Source of the DNA: Thiorhodococcus drewsii AZ1
GTDB taxonomy: Bacteria; Pseudomonadota; Gammaproteobacteria; Chromatiales; Chromatiaceae
DNA: 64,000 bases
Assembly: GCF_000224065.1 (NCBI RefSeq)
Contig: NZ_AFWT01000002.1
Span: 1 to 64,000 of the forward strand
Direction of reading: 5' to 3'
Positions 28,819 through 38,789 of this stretch are shown here, piece after piece. The number at the start of each line of letters is the position of its first letter. Position 1 is the stretch's first letter. Under the pieces are notes generated by a model. The model ran no database searches. It had not been told where the DNA came from and worked only from the letters and a program-made list of their open reading frames with translations. Position numbers and translations under genes: made by a program.

Positions 28819-31041
28819 TCATGCCGCCTTGCGGTTGAGTCTTACTAGGGCGTCCACGTCAAGTATCAGCGCTACCCGCCCATCGCCCATAATGGTCGCG
28901 CCCGAGACGCCCTCCACCTTGCGGTAGTTGGTCTCGAGACTCTTGATGACCACCTGATGCTGAGCCACCAGCTCGTCGACCTGAAGCGCGGCGCGTCCCT
29001 CGGCCGTATCCACGATCACCAGGATGCCGTCATCCTGCTGAACACCTGCCGCGCTGAGATGGAAGACGTCGCGCAGCACGATCAGCGACAGGTACTCTCC
29101 GTTCACGTGCACCACTCGGCCACGTCCGGAAATCGACTTGAACTGCTCTTGACGCGGCTGAATGGATTCCTGGATGGCGGTCATCGGCAGGATGAAGATC
29201 TCCTCGCCCATGCGCACCGAGAGTCCATCGAGAATCGCCAGCGTCAGAGGTAGACGAATCGTGAGATGGGTCCCCTGCCCAGGATAGGAATCGATATCGA
29301 CACGACCGTTCATCTCCTCAATGTTGCGTCGAACGACATCCATGCCAACGCCGCGCCCCGAGATGTCGGTGACCTTCTCTGCGGTCGAGAAGCCGGGATG
29401 GAAGATGAGCTGCCAGACCTCCTTGTCCGATGGATTGTCCGGCATCGGGATCCCCTGCGCTTCAGCCTTGGCCAGCAGCTTGTCTCGATTCAGTCCGCCA
29501 CCGTCGTCCGTCACCTCGACCACGACGCTTCCACCACGATGGCTCGCCCGCAGGATGATCTCGCCTCTCTCGGGCTTACCCGCCTCGCGCCGCCGTTCGG
29601 GCAGCTCGATGCCGTGATCGATGCTGTTGCGCACCAGATGATTGAGCGGATCGGCCAAACGCTCGATCAACCCCCGGTCGAGTTCCGTATCCTCGCCGAT
29701 CAATTTGAGCGACACCTGTTTTCCGAGCGTCGCCGCCGTGTCGCGGACCACCCGTGGGAAACGGTTGAAGACGAAACTGATCGGCATCATGCGAATCGAC
29801 ATGACCGCCTGCTGCAGATCCCTGGAGTTGCGTTCCAGATTGGATAGACCGCTGAAGATACGGTCGTTGAGCACCGGATCGAGCAGGGACGCAGACTCGG
29901 CCAGCATGGCATGGGTGATGACCAGCTCACCAACCAGATTGATGAGCTGATCCACCTTCTCGACGCTGACCCGAATGGACGAATCGCCCGTCGCTGCACG
30001 TTTGGCCGGCGCTGCCGCGCCTTTGTGGGAGGTGGCATCGGACACGGGCCGATCACTGGCTCCGGCCTGATGCGTCGAAACCGCCTCACCCTTGGGCTCC
30101 GGCGCCCCAGGCGAGGTCGCGAAGAAGCCATAGCCCCGCTGCTGCTCGACCCGCTCGGAATCGGCAACGGCGACGACCTCTCCCATCCCCGGATTGCCGC
30201 CGAAAAGCCCGAACCCATCGCCCTCCTGATCGGAAAGCACCTCGCTTCCAGGCGCGTCGGCGAAGAATCCGAAACCGGCATCGTCCTGATCCGACGGCGT
30301 CTCGTCCACCACATGCTCGCTTCCGGGCGCACCCTCAAAGAAACCGAAGCCGTCATCCTCGGAGTCCAACGCATCGGCACGGACCGACACATCCTCAAGA
30401 TCGCAAACGAAGGCGAAGGTCTCAAGCACGGCCTCGCGATCGAGGCGCGTCGTGAGGCGCCAGACGCAAGGCGCCGAGGCATCCTCGCTCAGAACCTCCA
30501 GACGCCCGACCTCAGTCAGCGCGTCCTTCAACGTCTGAGGATCCGAGCCTGGTTGAAGCTGCAAACTCTCAGGATGGAATTCGATCAGCCACGCCATCTC
30601 GTCCGTAGCGCCCCGAACGTTCGGATCGGCGGTCGCAACGGAGAGTCCGGCCTCGGTCCCCGCCAACGCGTCGAGCGTGCCGCACACCTGCGCGATACGC
30701 GGATCGTCGAACTCGCCCCCCTCTTGATGCGCCGCCAGCTGAGCCTTCAAGACGTCGCCAGCCTCCAGGAAGGTATCGATCATCTCGACGGTCGGACGCA
30801 TCTCCTCCTTGCGCAAGCGATCGAGAAGGGTCTCAAGGACATGGGTGACGTTCGCCATATCGGAAAAACCGAAGGTACCCGCCCCGCCCTTGATGGAATG
30901 TGCCGCTCGAAAGATCGCGTTGAGCGTTTCGAGATCGGGCGCATCGACATCGAGCTCCAAAAGCAGACTTTCCATCGCGCCCAGATGCTCGCTCGCTTCC
31001 TCGAAGAACACCTGATAGAACTGACTCATGTCGATGGTCAT
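28819..31041 (-). CDS. cheA: Chemotaxis histidine kinase CheA
   Basis: A 740-residue kinase. P1 HPt domain with His48 in [16 protein letters not shown]3 dimerisation near 345-400; ATPase domain with [25 protein letters not shown] and [13 protein letters not shown]-terminal CheW-like P5. Instead of a compact CheY-binding P2 domain, residues 120-345 are a long linker carrying four short repeats: GFGFF at 231-235 and 256-260, GFGLF at 276-280 and GYGFF at 303-307, each followed by a Pro-Gly turn and acidic residues. These may be CheY or CheB docking sites. Starts 33 nt after cheY. Confidence 0.96.
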   Translation of the reverse strand: MTIDMSQFYQVFFEEASEHLGAMESLLLELDVDAPDLETLNAIFRAAHSIKGGAGTFGFSDMANVTHVLETLLDRLRKEEMRPTVEMIDTFLEAGDVLKAQLAAHQEGGEFDDPRIAQVCGTLDALAGTEAGLSVATADPNVRGATDEMAWLIEFHPESLQLQPGSDPQTLKDALTEVGRLEVLSEDASAPCVWRLTTRLDREAVLETFAFVCDLEDVSVRADALDSEDDGFGFFEGAPGSEHVVDETPSDQDDAGFGFFADAPGSEVLSDQEGDGFGLFGGNPGMGEVVAVADSERVEQQRGYGFFATSPGAPEPKGEAVSTHQAGASDRPVSDATSHKGAAAPAKRAATGDSSIRVSVEKVDQLINLVGELVITHAMLAESASLLDPVLNDRIFSGLSNLERNSRDLQQAVMSIRMMPISFVFNRFPRVVRDTAATLGKQVSLKLIGEDTELDRGLIERLADPLNHLVRNSIDHGIELPERRREAGKPERGEIILRASHRGGSVVVEVTDDGGGLNRDKLLAKAEAQGIPMPDNPSDKEVWQLIFHPGFSTAEKVTDISGRGVGMDVVRRNIEEMNGRVDIDSYPGQGTHLTIRLPLTLAILDGLSVRMGEEIFILPMTAIQESIQPRQEQFKSISGRGRVVHVNGEYLSLIVLRDVFHLSAAGVQQDDGILVIVDTAEGRAALQVDELVAQHQVVIKSLETNYRKVEGVSGATIMGDGRVALILDVDALVRLNRKAA

Positions 31042-31074
31042 ACCCGTTCCCCCGGGGGTGTTGCCGCAACCCGA

Positions 31075-31440
31075 TCAGCCAATAACCTTGCGGACGACCT
31101 CAAGCAGCTTCTGCGGATCAAAGGGCTTGACCAGCCAGCCGGTAGCGCCCGCAGCGCGACCTTGGCTCTTCATGGTGTCGCTCGATTCGGTGGTCAACAT
31201 CAGAATCGGCACGGAGCGGTATTGCGGGAGCCCACGCAATTGCTTGATGAGGCTGAGACCGTCCAGACGTGGCATGTTCTGATCGGTGAAGATGAGGTTG
31301 AAATTTCCGGCACGGGCCTTGTCCAGGCCATCTTGGCCGTCAACCGCCTCCGTCACCGAGTACCCGGCCCCCTTCAAGGTGAAGGACACCATCTGACGGA
31401 TTGACGGAGAATCGTCCACTGTAAGTATCGTTTTGGCCAT
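31075..31440 (-). CDS. cheY: Chemotaxis response regulator CheY
   Basis: A 121-residue single receiver: VDDS at 8-11, phospho-acceptor Asp in FTDQNMPRLDG (about 53), Thr in MLTTESS and Lys in VKPFDP. It carries the CheA signal, in flagellated cells to the motor switch. It is the first gene of the minus-strand che run, so the operon promoter should lie just above 31440. No cheZ is seen in the window. Confidence 0.95.
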   Translation of the reverse strand: MAKTILTVDDSPSIRQMVSFTLKGAGYSVTEAVDGQDGLDKARAGNFNLIFTDQNMPRLDGLSLIKQLRGLPQYRSVPILMLTTESSDTMKSQGRAAGATGWLVKPFDPQKLLEVVRKVIG

Positions 31441-31957
31441 TGGCTGCGCCCTGAAGTCGCTGTTGGTTCTGAATTGAAAGGGGCCGCGCGGTCCCAGCCC
31501 CCTAGATGATCAAAGACGCCCGGCGCCAGAAAGGCGCCAGGAAGCACGCACTCTAACTCGCTTGCATCGCCCGCAGCCAGTTGACCGGGTCCATTCGACG
31601 ACGAGCGCCGAGGATCCGGCACCGATCGATCGAGCGCGGAATAAACCGGGAATGACATCAGGCTGGCGAACGATGCTTGCAACCCTCAGCCGCTGAGTTA
31701 TAGGCCCAAAGCAGCACAGGAGCAATGAGGGTTCCCACGAACCCCATTGAATTAGGGACGCCGATCATAACCGAAAATTCCCACCCACATTGCGTTCAAC
31801 GTGCCCGAATGGCGGCCGGCGTACATCGCAAGGAACGAACGTCGCCCGGCATCGTCGAACCTCAGCTACGCCGCCGTTCGGACGAGCGGCCACACTGCAC
31901 GTCCGCCCCCGGTATGCGAGAATCCCACCCATTAGACGACTTGAGGTATTGCCGTCC
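31441..31957. other. Long non-coding gap between cheY and mfd
   Basis: About 515 bases without a convincing gene. It must carry divergent promoters. On the minus strand, TGGCGCCTTTCTGGC (31521-31535) has GG and GC spaced by ten as in sigma-54 promoters, but the -12 box is a poor match. The same place is an imperfect repeat of GGCGCC. I see no RNA gene with confidence. Confidence 0.4.
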
Positions 31958-34900
31958 ATGCACCCGGAGGACAAGACGCATCCGGAGGCTTCGGCCTATC
32001 CGGACAGCCCGCCCCATCGCTGTTCAGCACTCACTCCACCGCGACCCGACCGACTCGGCGAGCGTCTGCTATGGGGACGCCTCTATGGCGCCTCTCCCGG
32101 ACTGGCGATCGCCCGAGCCGCGCAGGAACACGCGGGGTTGGCGCTGGTTATCGCCCAAGACGTCCAGGCCGCCGTACGGCTGCGCGAAGAGCTGAGATTC
32201 TTCCTCGCCGATACGGATCTCCCCATCCTCGGTTTTCCCGACTGGGAAACGCTGCCCTACGATGTCTTCTCGCCGCTCCCCGAACTGATTTCCGAACGGC
32301 TACTGACGTTGCACCAGCTACCGGCGCTCACCCGGGGCGTACTGATCGTCCCGGTCGGCACCCTGATGCAACGCCTTCCACCACGAGACTATGTCGAGCG
32401 TCAGTCGCTGGTACTCAAGGTCGGAGACCGACTGGACCTCGACGCCATGCGTCAGCGTCTGGGCCGAGCCGGCTACTCTTGTGTCTCTCAAGTCATGGGG
32501 CACGGCGAATATGCGGTGCGCGGATCCCTGCTCGACGTCTTTCCGATGGGCAGCCAGACACCGCTGCGCATCGACCTCTTCGATCTGGAGGTGGAAAGCA
32601 TCCGCACCTTCGATCCAGAGACGCAGCGCACACGCGAGCGGATCGAGCACATCCGGCTACTACCCGCACGCGAGTTTCCCTTCGACGAGGAGTCCATCGC
32701 CGGCTTCAGACAGCGTTATCGGGCGAACTTCGAGGGCGATCCGCAATCGAGCATCATTTATCGCGAGGTCTCCGAGGGCCGAACGCCCGGCGGCCTCGAA
32801 TACTATCTGCCGCTTTTTTTCGACCAGACAGCGACCCTGTTCGACTACCTGCCGAACACGACGCTGGCCTTCGAACCCGAGGACGCGCGGGAAACGGTCG
32901 CCGCCTTCTTCGCCAACGTGGAACAGCGCTATGAACAGCGTCGCCACGACCGCGAACGGCCCTTGCTCGCGCCAAACGGACTCTACCTCGCACCCGATCA
33001 GATCGCCTCGGCACTCAACGGCCTCTCCGGCGTCAACTACCAGTCGCACGAGATCGCCGCGCGACGCCGTGGCTATGCGCGTGTCGGCAATTTCGCCACC
33101 GGGCTCTTGCCACCGCTCGCGATCCAGGCGCGCGCGGCTCAACCAGCCCAGGCGCTGAAGGATTTCATCGCCGCACCGGAACGCCGAACCCTGTTCGTCG
33201 CCGAAAGTACCGGCCGGCGCGAGATGCTGGCCCAGCATCTCGCCGGCTTCGAGATCCGCCCACGCCAGGTCGCCGGATGGAATGCATTCCTCGCGAGCGA
33301 TATCCCCATCGGCCTCACGGTCGCCCCGCTCGAACAGGGATTGCTACTGGAAGACAGCGGAATCGCCGTCGTCACGGAAACCCAACTCTATGGCGAGCGC
33401 GTTCGACAGGAGCGCCGTCGACGTGCCCGCGAGCGCGACAGCGATGCCATCGTCCGCAACCTCACCGAGCTGACCGAGGGCGCGCCAGTCGTCCATGAGG
33501 AGCACGGCGTCGGGCGCTATCTCGGACTCCAGACCCTGGATGTCGGCGGCATGACTGCCGAATTCCTCGCGCTGGAATACGCCAATGGCGATCGACTCTA
33601 CGTCCCCGTCAGCTCGCTGCACCTCATCTCGCGCTACACGGGCACCTCGCCCGAAAACGCGCCACTGCACCGACTGGGCGGCGATCAGTGGGAAAAGGTC
33701 AAGCGCAAGGCCGCCCAGAAGGCCCACGACGTGGCGGCCGAGCTGCTCGACATCTATGCGCGCCGAGCGGCACGACAGGGTGTCGCCTGCCCTGACGGCG
33801 GGGAAGAATATGCCTCCTTCGCTGCAGCCTTTGCCTTCGAGGAGACCCCGGACCAGCTGCGGGCGATCGAATCGGTCCTGAGCGATATGGCCTCGCCCAA
33901 GCCGATGGACCGGGTGGTCTGCGGCGACGTCGGCTTCGGTAAGACCGAGGTCGCCATGCGCGCGACCTTTATGGCGATCAACGGCGGACGCCAGGTCGCT
34001 GTGCTGGTGCCAACGACCCTGCTCGCCCAACAGCATTTCGAGAACTTTTCCGACCGCTTCGCCGACTGGCCGATCAGGGTCGAAAGCCTCTCGCGCTTCC
34101 GCACCGCCAAGGAACAAAAGGCGGTCTTGGAGGGGCTGGCAAACGGCACCATCGATATCGTGGTGGGGACCCACAAGCTGCTGCAGGCGAGCACCAAGTT
34201 CAAGAACCTGGGGCTCGCCATTATCGACGAGGAACACCGCTTCGGTGTCCGACACAAGGAGCAGCTCAAAAACCTCCGCAGCGAGGTCGATGTTCTGACC
34301 CTGACCGCCACGCCCATCCCGCGCACGCTCAATATGGCCCTGTCCGGCATGCGCGACCTCTCCATCATCGCCACCCCACCGGTGGAACGTCATCCCATCA
34401 AGACCTTCGTCAGCCCCTGGAACGACACACTGCTCCAGGAGGCGGTGCTACGCGAACTCAAGCGTGGCGGACAGGTCTATTTCCTCCACAACGAGGTGGA
34501 GACGATCGAGAATCAGGCGCAGAAGCTCCAGGCACTGATCCCCGAGGCTCGAGTCCAGGTGGCGCACGGACAGATGCGCGAACGCGATCTGGAACGGGTG
34601 ATGCGCGATTTCTACCATCAGCGCTTCAATCTGCTGGTCTGCACCACGATCGTCGAGAGCGGCATCGACGTCCCGAGCGCCAACACCATCATCATCAACC
34701 GGGCCGACAAGCTGGGCCTGGCGCAGCTGCATCAGCTACGCGGACGCGTCGGACGCTCGCACCACCGTGCCTACGCCTATCTGGTGACGCCACCGACCAA
34801 GACCATGACGGCCGACGCCAAGAAGCGGCTGGAGGCGATCGAATCGATGGAGGATCTGGGCGCCGGCTTCACCCTGGCGACGCACGACCTGGAGATCCGA

Positions 34901-35476
34901 GGCGCGGGCGAACTGCTCGGCGACGAGCAATCCGGCCAGATCGCCGAGATCGGCTTCACGCTCTACATGGACCTGCTGGAACGCGCGGTCCAGGCGCTCA
35001 AGGCCGGACGCGCGCCCGAATTGGACCGCCCGCTCGATCACGGCACCGAGATCGATCTCGGGATCCTGGCCCTACTGCCGAACGATTATCTGCCGGACGT
35101 GCATGCGCGCCTGGTGATGTATAAACGCATCGCCAGCGCCAAGGACACGGAGGAGCTGAAGGAATTGCAGGTCGAGATGATCGATCGTTTCGGACTGCTG
35201 CCAGAGCCGGCCAAGAACCTGCTCGACATCACCGCGCTCAAACTCAAGGTCCAACCCTACGGTATCCGCAAAATAGAAGCGGGACCGGCAAGCGGGCGCA
35301 TCCTGTTCGACGAGAGCCCCAAAATCGACCCGGCCAACCTGATCCGACTGATCCAGACCAAACCCAAGGAGTTCAAACTCGACGGTGGCGACAAGCTCAA
35401 GTTTTTCCGCCAGATGCCGGAACCGCAGCAGCGGTTGCGGCAGACCAACGCAGTGGTTGAGGAGTTGATCGGATAA
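31958..35476 (+). CDS. mfd: Transcription-repair coupling factor
   Basis: A 1172-residue ATPase that releases stalled RNA polymerase and recruits UvrA. N-terminal UvrB-like damage module (about 30-400, GFPDWETLPYDVFSP), RNA polymerase interaction domain (VHEEHGVGRYLGLQ), then RecG-like translocase motifs: Walker A GDVGFGKTEVA, DEEH box IIDEEHRFG, TATPIPRTL, VESGIDVPSANT and QLRGRVGRS. C-terminal UvrA-binding-blocking domain follows. Start ATG 31958 was taken over a 56-codon longer frame that lacks family resemblance. Length is that of typical Mfd. Confidence 0.96.
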   Translation: MHPEDKTHPEASAYPDSPPHRCSALTPPRPDRLGERLLWGRLYGASPGLAIARAAQEHAGLALVIAQDVQAAVRLREELRFFLADTDLPILGFPDWETLPYDVFSPLPELISERLLTLHQLPALTRGVLIVPVGTLMQRLPPRDYVERQSLVLKVGDRLDLDAMRQRLGRAGYSCVSQVMGHGEYAVRGSLLDVFPMGSQTPLRIDLFDLEVESIRTFDPETQRTRERIEHIRLLPAREFPFDEESIAGFRQRYRANFEGDPQSSIIYREVSEGRTPGGLEYYLPLFFDQTATLFDYLPNTTLAFEPEDARETVAAFFANVEQRYEQRRHDRERPLLAPNGLYLAPDQIASALNGLSGVNYQSHEIAARRRGYARVGNFATGLLPPLAIQARAAQPAQALKDFIAAPERRTLFVAESTGRREMLAQHLAGFEIRPRQVAGWNAFLASDIPIGLTVAPLEQGLLLEDSGIAVVTETQLYGERVRQERRRRARERDSDAIVRNLTELTEGAPVVHEEHGVGRYLGLQTLDVGGMTAEFLALEYANGDRLYVPVSSLHLISRYTGTSPENAPLHRLGGDQWEKVKRKAAQKAHDVAAELLDIYARRAARQGVACPDGGEEYASFAAAFAFEETPDQLRAIESVLSDMASPKPMDRVVCGDVGFGKTEVAMRATFMAINGGRQVAVLVPTTLLAQQHFENFSDRFADWPIRVESLSRFRTAKEQKAVLEGLANGTIDIVVGTHKLLQASTKFKNLGLAIIDEEHRFGVRHKEQLKNLRSEVDVLTLTATPIPRTLNMALSGMRDLSIIATPPVERHPIKTFVSPWNDTLLQEAVLRELKRGGQVYFLHNEVETIENQAQKLQALIPEARVQVAHGQMRERDLERVMRDFYHQRFNLLVCTTIVESGIDVPSANTIIINRADKLGLAQLHQLRGRVGRSHHRAYAYLVTPPTKTMTADAKKRLEAIESMEDLGAGFTLATHDLEIRGAGELLGDEQSGQIAEIGFTLYMDLLERAVQALKAGRAPELDRPLDHGTEIDLGILALLPNDYLPDVHARLVMYKRIASAKDTEELKELQVEMIDRFGLLPEPAKNLLDITALKLKVQPYGIRKIEAGPASGRILFDESPKIDPANLIRLIQTKPKEFKLDGGDKLKFFRQMPEPQQRLRQTNAVVEELIG

Positions 35477-35527
35477 GAAGGGAGCCGCCGATCAACGCCA
35501 TCCCGGCATTCGATCGGCTCGCGGGAA

Positions 35528-35546
35528 TCCCTTGCGACGCAAGGGA
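35528..35546. terminator. Hairpin between convergent mfd and fur
   Basis: TCCCTTGCG (35528-35536) and CGCAAGGGA (35538-35546) are perfect inverted arms around one base. It lies between the two convergent stops; no T-run, so termination is only suggested. Confidence 0.4.
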
Positions 35547-35583
35547 AACCGCACTCGGTCGGCGTTGACCTAGAGCAAGGGGA

Positions 35584-36000
35584 TCAGGCCTTCTTCTGGC
35601 ATTCAGAACAGATACCGTAGACCACCAGAGAATGATCCTCGATACGAAAATTGTGCTCGGAGGCGATTCGCGCCTGACGGTTTTCGATCGTGGAATCAAC
35701 GAACTCGACGATCTTGCCGCATTTGATGCAGACCAGATGATCGTGGTGATCGCCGTGGTTGAGTTCGAAAACCGACTGGCCGCCCTCGAAGTGGCGCCGA
35801 CACACTAGCCCCGCGCTCTCGAACTGGGTGAGCACGCGATAGACGGTCGCCAAACCGATTTCCTCCTGCTGGCTCAGAAGTTCCTTGTAGACATCCTCTG
35901 CACTCAGATGGCGCTTGCCACAATTTTCAAGAATTTTCAGTATCTTGACTCGAGGCGCCGTCACCTTGAGTCCAGCCTGTTTGATCTGCTGGCTTTCCAA
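35584..36000 (-). CDS. fur: Ferric uptake regulator Fur
   Basis: A 138-residue iron-responsive repressor. DNA-binding helix region GLKVTAPRVKILKIL...HLSAEDVYKEL...ATVYRVLTQFE; metal sites include GDHHDHLVCIKCGKIVEF and the structural CSEC. I chose TTG 36000 (ESQQIKQAG follows) because GGGGAG lies 7 nt upstream and because homologues begin MESQQI; a GTG at 36051 would add 17 residues. It is divergent from bamE, the standard gammaproteobacterial neighbour. Confidence 0.94.
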   Translation of the reverse strand: MESQQIKQAGLKVTAPRVKILKILENCGKRHLSAEDVYKELLSQQEEIGLATVYRVLTQFESAGLVCRRHFEGGQSVFELNHGDHHDHLVCIKCGKIVEFVDSTIENRQARIASEHNFRIEDHSLVVYGICSECQKKA

Positions 36001-36134
36001 TTGAATCTCCCCGTCAGGTGCCAATGAGCCAAGACTGACCCAATTCGACACACCTTGCCATGCTCCCCCTGTAAACGGGTGCCGGCGCTGCTGTATGATG
36101 CTGCGGTTTATCGCAAAGTCGTTGTCAGAGCAAG

Positions 36135-36626
36135 ATGCGAAAGATATTCAGTTTTCCGATGATTGGTTGGCTGGCGGCACTGGCTGTCGTGGGATGCGCA
36201 CGGGAAGAGAAACCGGACGACTACCAGACATCGGTTCTGGAGGATCTGCCGTTCGTCTATAAAATGACGGTTCAACAAGGGAATATCATCACCGAGCAGA
36301 TGGTCGACAAGCTCGAACTCGGGATGAACAAGCGCCAGGTTGCCTTCCTGCTGGGCACACCGCTGCTCACCGATTTCTTCCACACCAACCGCTGGGATTA
36401 CGTCTACACCATCAAACGTGGACACCAAAGCATGGAGCAGCGCTCGCTGACGCTCTACTTCAAGGATGACGCCCTGGTCCGCATTGCCGGCGATATGCAC
36501 CCGGACCCCAATCGCAAGGCCGCCCAGGAGCCTTCGGAGATACTGGTCACCGTGCCCGATTATAAAGAGCGCAAGGGCCTGATCACGCGTGGACTCGAGG
36601 CCGTCGGGCTGGAGCCGGAACAGTAA
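36135..36626 (+). CDS. bamE: Outer-membrane assembly lipoprotein BamE
   Basis: A 163-residue lipoprotein of the BAM complex that inserts outer-membrane beta-barrels. Signal peptide with lipobox AVVGC (Cys21), then the SmpA/OmlA fold: QGNIITEQMVDKLELGMNKRQVAFLLGTPLL and NRWDYVYTIKRG. The C-terminal extension of about 45 residues beyond the fold is common in Chromatiales. It converges with rnfH. Confidence 0.94.
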   Translation: MRKIFSFPMIGWLAALAVVGCAREEKPDDYQTSVLEDLPFVYKMTVQQGNIITEQMVDKLELGMNKRQVAFLLGTPLLTDFFHTNRWDYVYTIKRGHQSMEQRSLTLYFKDDALVRIAGDMHPDPNRKAAQEPSEILVTVPDYKERKGLITRGLEAVGLEPEQ

Positions 36627-36644
36627 TCGCCGAAACGATTCGGA

Positions 36645-36953
36645 TCAAGCGGCGGCCGTCTTACCCGCGCCCTTGGTATCCGCGGCCCGCTGCTTGCGCG
36701 CCGCTTTGGGATCGGCGATCAGTGGGCGGTAGATCTCGATCCGGTCCCCATCCTGAGGGACCTGATTGAGCTTGGCAAGTTTGCCGAAGATACCGATCTT
36801 GTTGACCCCAAGATCGATCTCCGGGAAACGCGCAAGCACCCCGGACTGTTCGATCGATTCCTCGACGCTGGTTCCGACACGCACCTCGAGATCGCGCTGG
36901 AACTGCTCCGAAGCACCAACGTAGGCAATCGAGATCTGCAGATAATCGCTCAC
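36645..36953 (-). CDS. rnfH: RnfH-family ubiquitin-fold protein
   Basis: A 102-residue small beta-grasp protein (UPF0125). It contains ISIAYVGASEQFQRDLEVRVGTSVEESI and the signature GVNKIGIFGKLAKLNQVPQDGDRIEIYRPL. Start is GTG 36953, overlapping the ratA stop as GTGA. The ratA-rnfH pair is conserved in gammaproteobacteria; biochemical role is poorly known. Confidence 0.92.
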   Translation of the reverse strand: MSDYLQISIAYVGASEQFQRDLEVRVGTSVEESIEQSGVLARFPEIDLGVNKIGIFGKLAKLNQVPQDGDRIEIYRPLIADPKAARKQRAADTKGAGKTAAA

Positions 36954-37381
36954 CGGTAGACCTCGTCGGCACGTTTGCAAAAGGCATCGACCAGCGTGTT
37001 GGCGATTTGGTTGAAAACGCTACCGAAGGCCTTGTCGATCAGCTTTCCCGAGAACTCGAACTCGAGCTCCAATTCCACCTTCGAGGCATCCTCACGCAAG
37101 GCGGTGAACGTCCAGCAGCCATGGAGCTTGCGGAACGGGCCATCCACCAGTTCGAGTGTCATCCATTGGTCGCGCTCGAAACGATTACAGGTACTGAAGG
37201 TCTGACGGATCCCCATGCGGGCGACCTCGATCTGACCGCAGATCTTTTCGTCGGTCTCCGACAACACGGACGTGCTACTGCACCAGGGAAGGAATTTAGG
37301 ATAGGAACCGACGTCGTAGACGAGATGGAACATTTGCGACGCAGAGTGAGACACCAGCGCACTTTTCTTGACGGTAGCCAC
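36950..37381 (-). CDS. ratA: RatA-family START-domain protein (Coq10-like)
   Basis: A 143-residue START/Bet v1-type protein: SALVSHSASQMFHLVYDVGSYPKFLPWCSS near the N-terminus and FSGKLIDKAFGSVFNQIANTLVDAF at the end. Relatives are RatA of E. coli, reported to block 70S ribosome association, and Coq10, which binds ubiquinone. Start GTG 37381 gives family length; the ribosome site is weak. smpB, the usual neighbour, is not here; glmM lies upstream instead. Confidence 0.88.
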   Translation of the reverse strand: MATVKKSALVSHSASQMFHLVYDVGSYPKFLPWCSSTSVLSETDEKICGQIEVARMGIRQTFSTCNRFERDQWMTLELVDGPFRKLHGCWTFTALREDASKVELELEFEFSGKLIDKAFGSVFNQIANTLVDAFCKRADEVYR

Positions 37382-37451
37382 TATTTTTCTAACGAACCAA
37401 CTTGTTGTTCTGAAACCAGCGGGGTTCAGGTGCCCGACATGCCGAAACCGG

Positions 37452-38786
37452 CTAGTCCGAGACCTGATCTCGCACGATATCGGCCAACCATTCGGCAAGC
37501 CGCCCTACCTGATCGGCATCCACGCCCTCGACCATCACCCTGACCAGCGGCTCCGTGCCCGAGGGACGTAGAAGCACCCGCCCCCGCTCTCCGAGTTCGC
37601 GCTCGGCCATCGCAACCGCATCCAGCACAGCGGGCGCCCCGACGACCTCTCGATTGCCGCCCAGCCGCACGTTGACGAGCCTCTGCGGATAGAGTTCGAC
37701 CTCGTCCGCCAAGTCTTCAAACGACAGCTCGAGGCGATTGATCGCGGCCAGGACCTGTAGGGCGGAAACAATCCCATCACCGGTACTGGTACGGTCGCGG
37801 CAGATGATATGCCCGGAGGGCTCTCCACCCAGAATGCCATCGGAACCCCTGAGGCGCTCCATGATGTAACGGTCACCAACCTTGGTGCGCGCGAACCCAA
37901 GCCCCAGACGCCGCAACGCATGCTCCAGCCCCAGGTTGCTCATCAACGTCCCCACAACCTCGCCGCGCATGGTTTCGGCCGCCAGCCGAGACTTGGCGAT
38001 GATATAGAGCAGACGATCGCCGTCGATCAAACGGCCGCGCGCGTCCACCATGAGCACGCGGTCCCCGTCGCCGTCGAAGGCGATGCCCAGATCGGCACCC
38101 TCGGCCACCACCGCCTTGCAGAGCGCTCCAGGCTCAGTCGAACCGACATCGCGGTTGATGTTGAACCCGTCGGGTTCGGTCCCGATCGAAACGACGCTCG
38201 CGCCCAACTCCTCAAGGACATGGGGGGCCGTATTGTAGGTCGCGCCATTGGCGCAATCGACGACGATCTTGAGGCCGCGAAAATTCATCGACGATGGAAT
38301 CGTGCTCTTGCAGAACTCGATGTACCGACCGTTGGCATCCTCGACACGCTTGGCCTTGCCCAGAGCGCTCGACTCGACGGTCCGCAACGGGCACTCCAAC
38401 TCCGCCTCGATCGCCATCTCGACCTCGTCCGGCAGCTTATCGCCGTCCGAAGAAAAGAACTTGATGCCATTATCCTGATAGGGGTTGTGCGAGGCCGTGA
38501 TGACGATGCCCGCCGAGGCGCGGAAGGCCCGCGTCAGATAGGCAACGCCCGGTGTGGTCATGGGGCCAAGCAGGCGGATATTGACGCCTGCCGCCACCAG
38601 TCCCGCCTCCAGGGCCGACTCGAACATATAGCCCGAAATACGGGTGTCCTTTCCGATCAGAATTTTACCCCTGCCGTTGCCGAGCACCCGCCCGGCCGCC
38701 CAGCCGAGCTTGAGCACGAAATCAGGGGTGATATGTCCCTCGCCGACGCAACCACGAATGCCATCCGTACCGAAATAGCGACGCAT
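37452..38786 (-). CDS. glmM: Phosphoglucosamine mutase
   Basis: A 444-residue enzyme converting glucosamine-6-phosphate to glucosamine-1-phosphate for UDP-GlcNAc synthesis. It has FGTDGIRG at residues 5-12, phospho-serine loop [15 protein letters not shown] (Ser about 101), magnesium loop [10 protein letters not shown], sugar loop GGEPSGH and phosphate loop [11 protein letters not shown]. It begins 3 nt after ftsH. The usual folP gene between ftsH and glmM is missing. Confidence 0.96.
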   Translation of the reverse strand: MRRYFGTDGIRGCVGEGHITPDFVLKLGWAAGRVLGNGRGKILIGKDTRISGYMFESALEAGLVAAGVNIRLLGPMTTPGVAYLTRAFRASAGIVITASHNPYQDNGIKFFSSDGDKLPDEVEMAIEAELECPLRTVESSALGKAKRVEDANGRYIEFCKSTIPSSMNFRGLKIVVDCANGATYNTAPHVLEELGASVVSIGTEPDGFNINRDVGSTEPGALCKAVVAEGADLGIAFDGDGDRVLMVDARGRLIDGDRLLYIIAKSRLAAETMRGEVVGTLMSNLGLEHALRRLGLGFARTKVGDRYIMERLRGSDGILGGEPSGHIICRDRTSTGDGIVSALQVLAAINRLELSFEDLADEVELYPQRLVNVRLGGNREVVGAPAVLDAVAMAERELGERGRVLLRPSGTEPLVRVMVEGVDADQVGRLAEWLADIVRDQVSD

Positions 38787-38789
38787 CGA

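Noticed and set aside
29911-31404. Plus-strand frame of 497 codons across cheA and cheY
   Set aside because: Antisense shadow of high-GC coding DNA; cheA and cheY on the other strand are unmistakable.
31521-31535. Possible sigma-54 promoter before cheY
   Set aside because: Spacing fits but the -12 element is TGGC instead of TTGC; kept only as a note.
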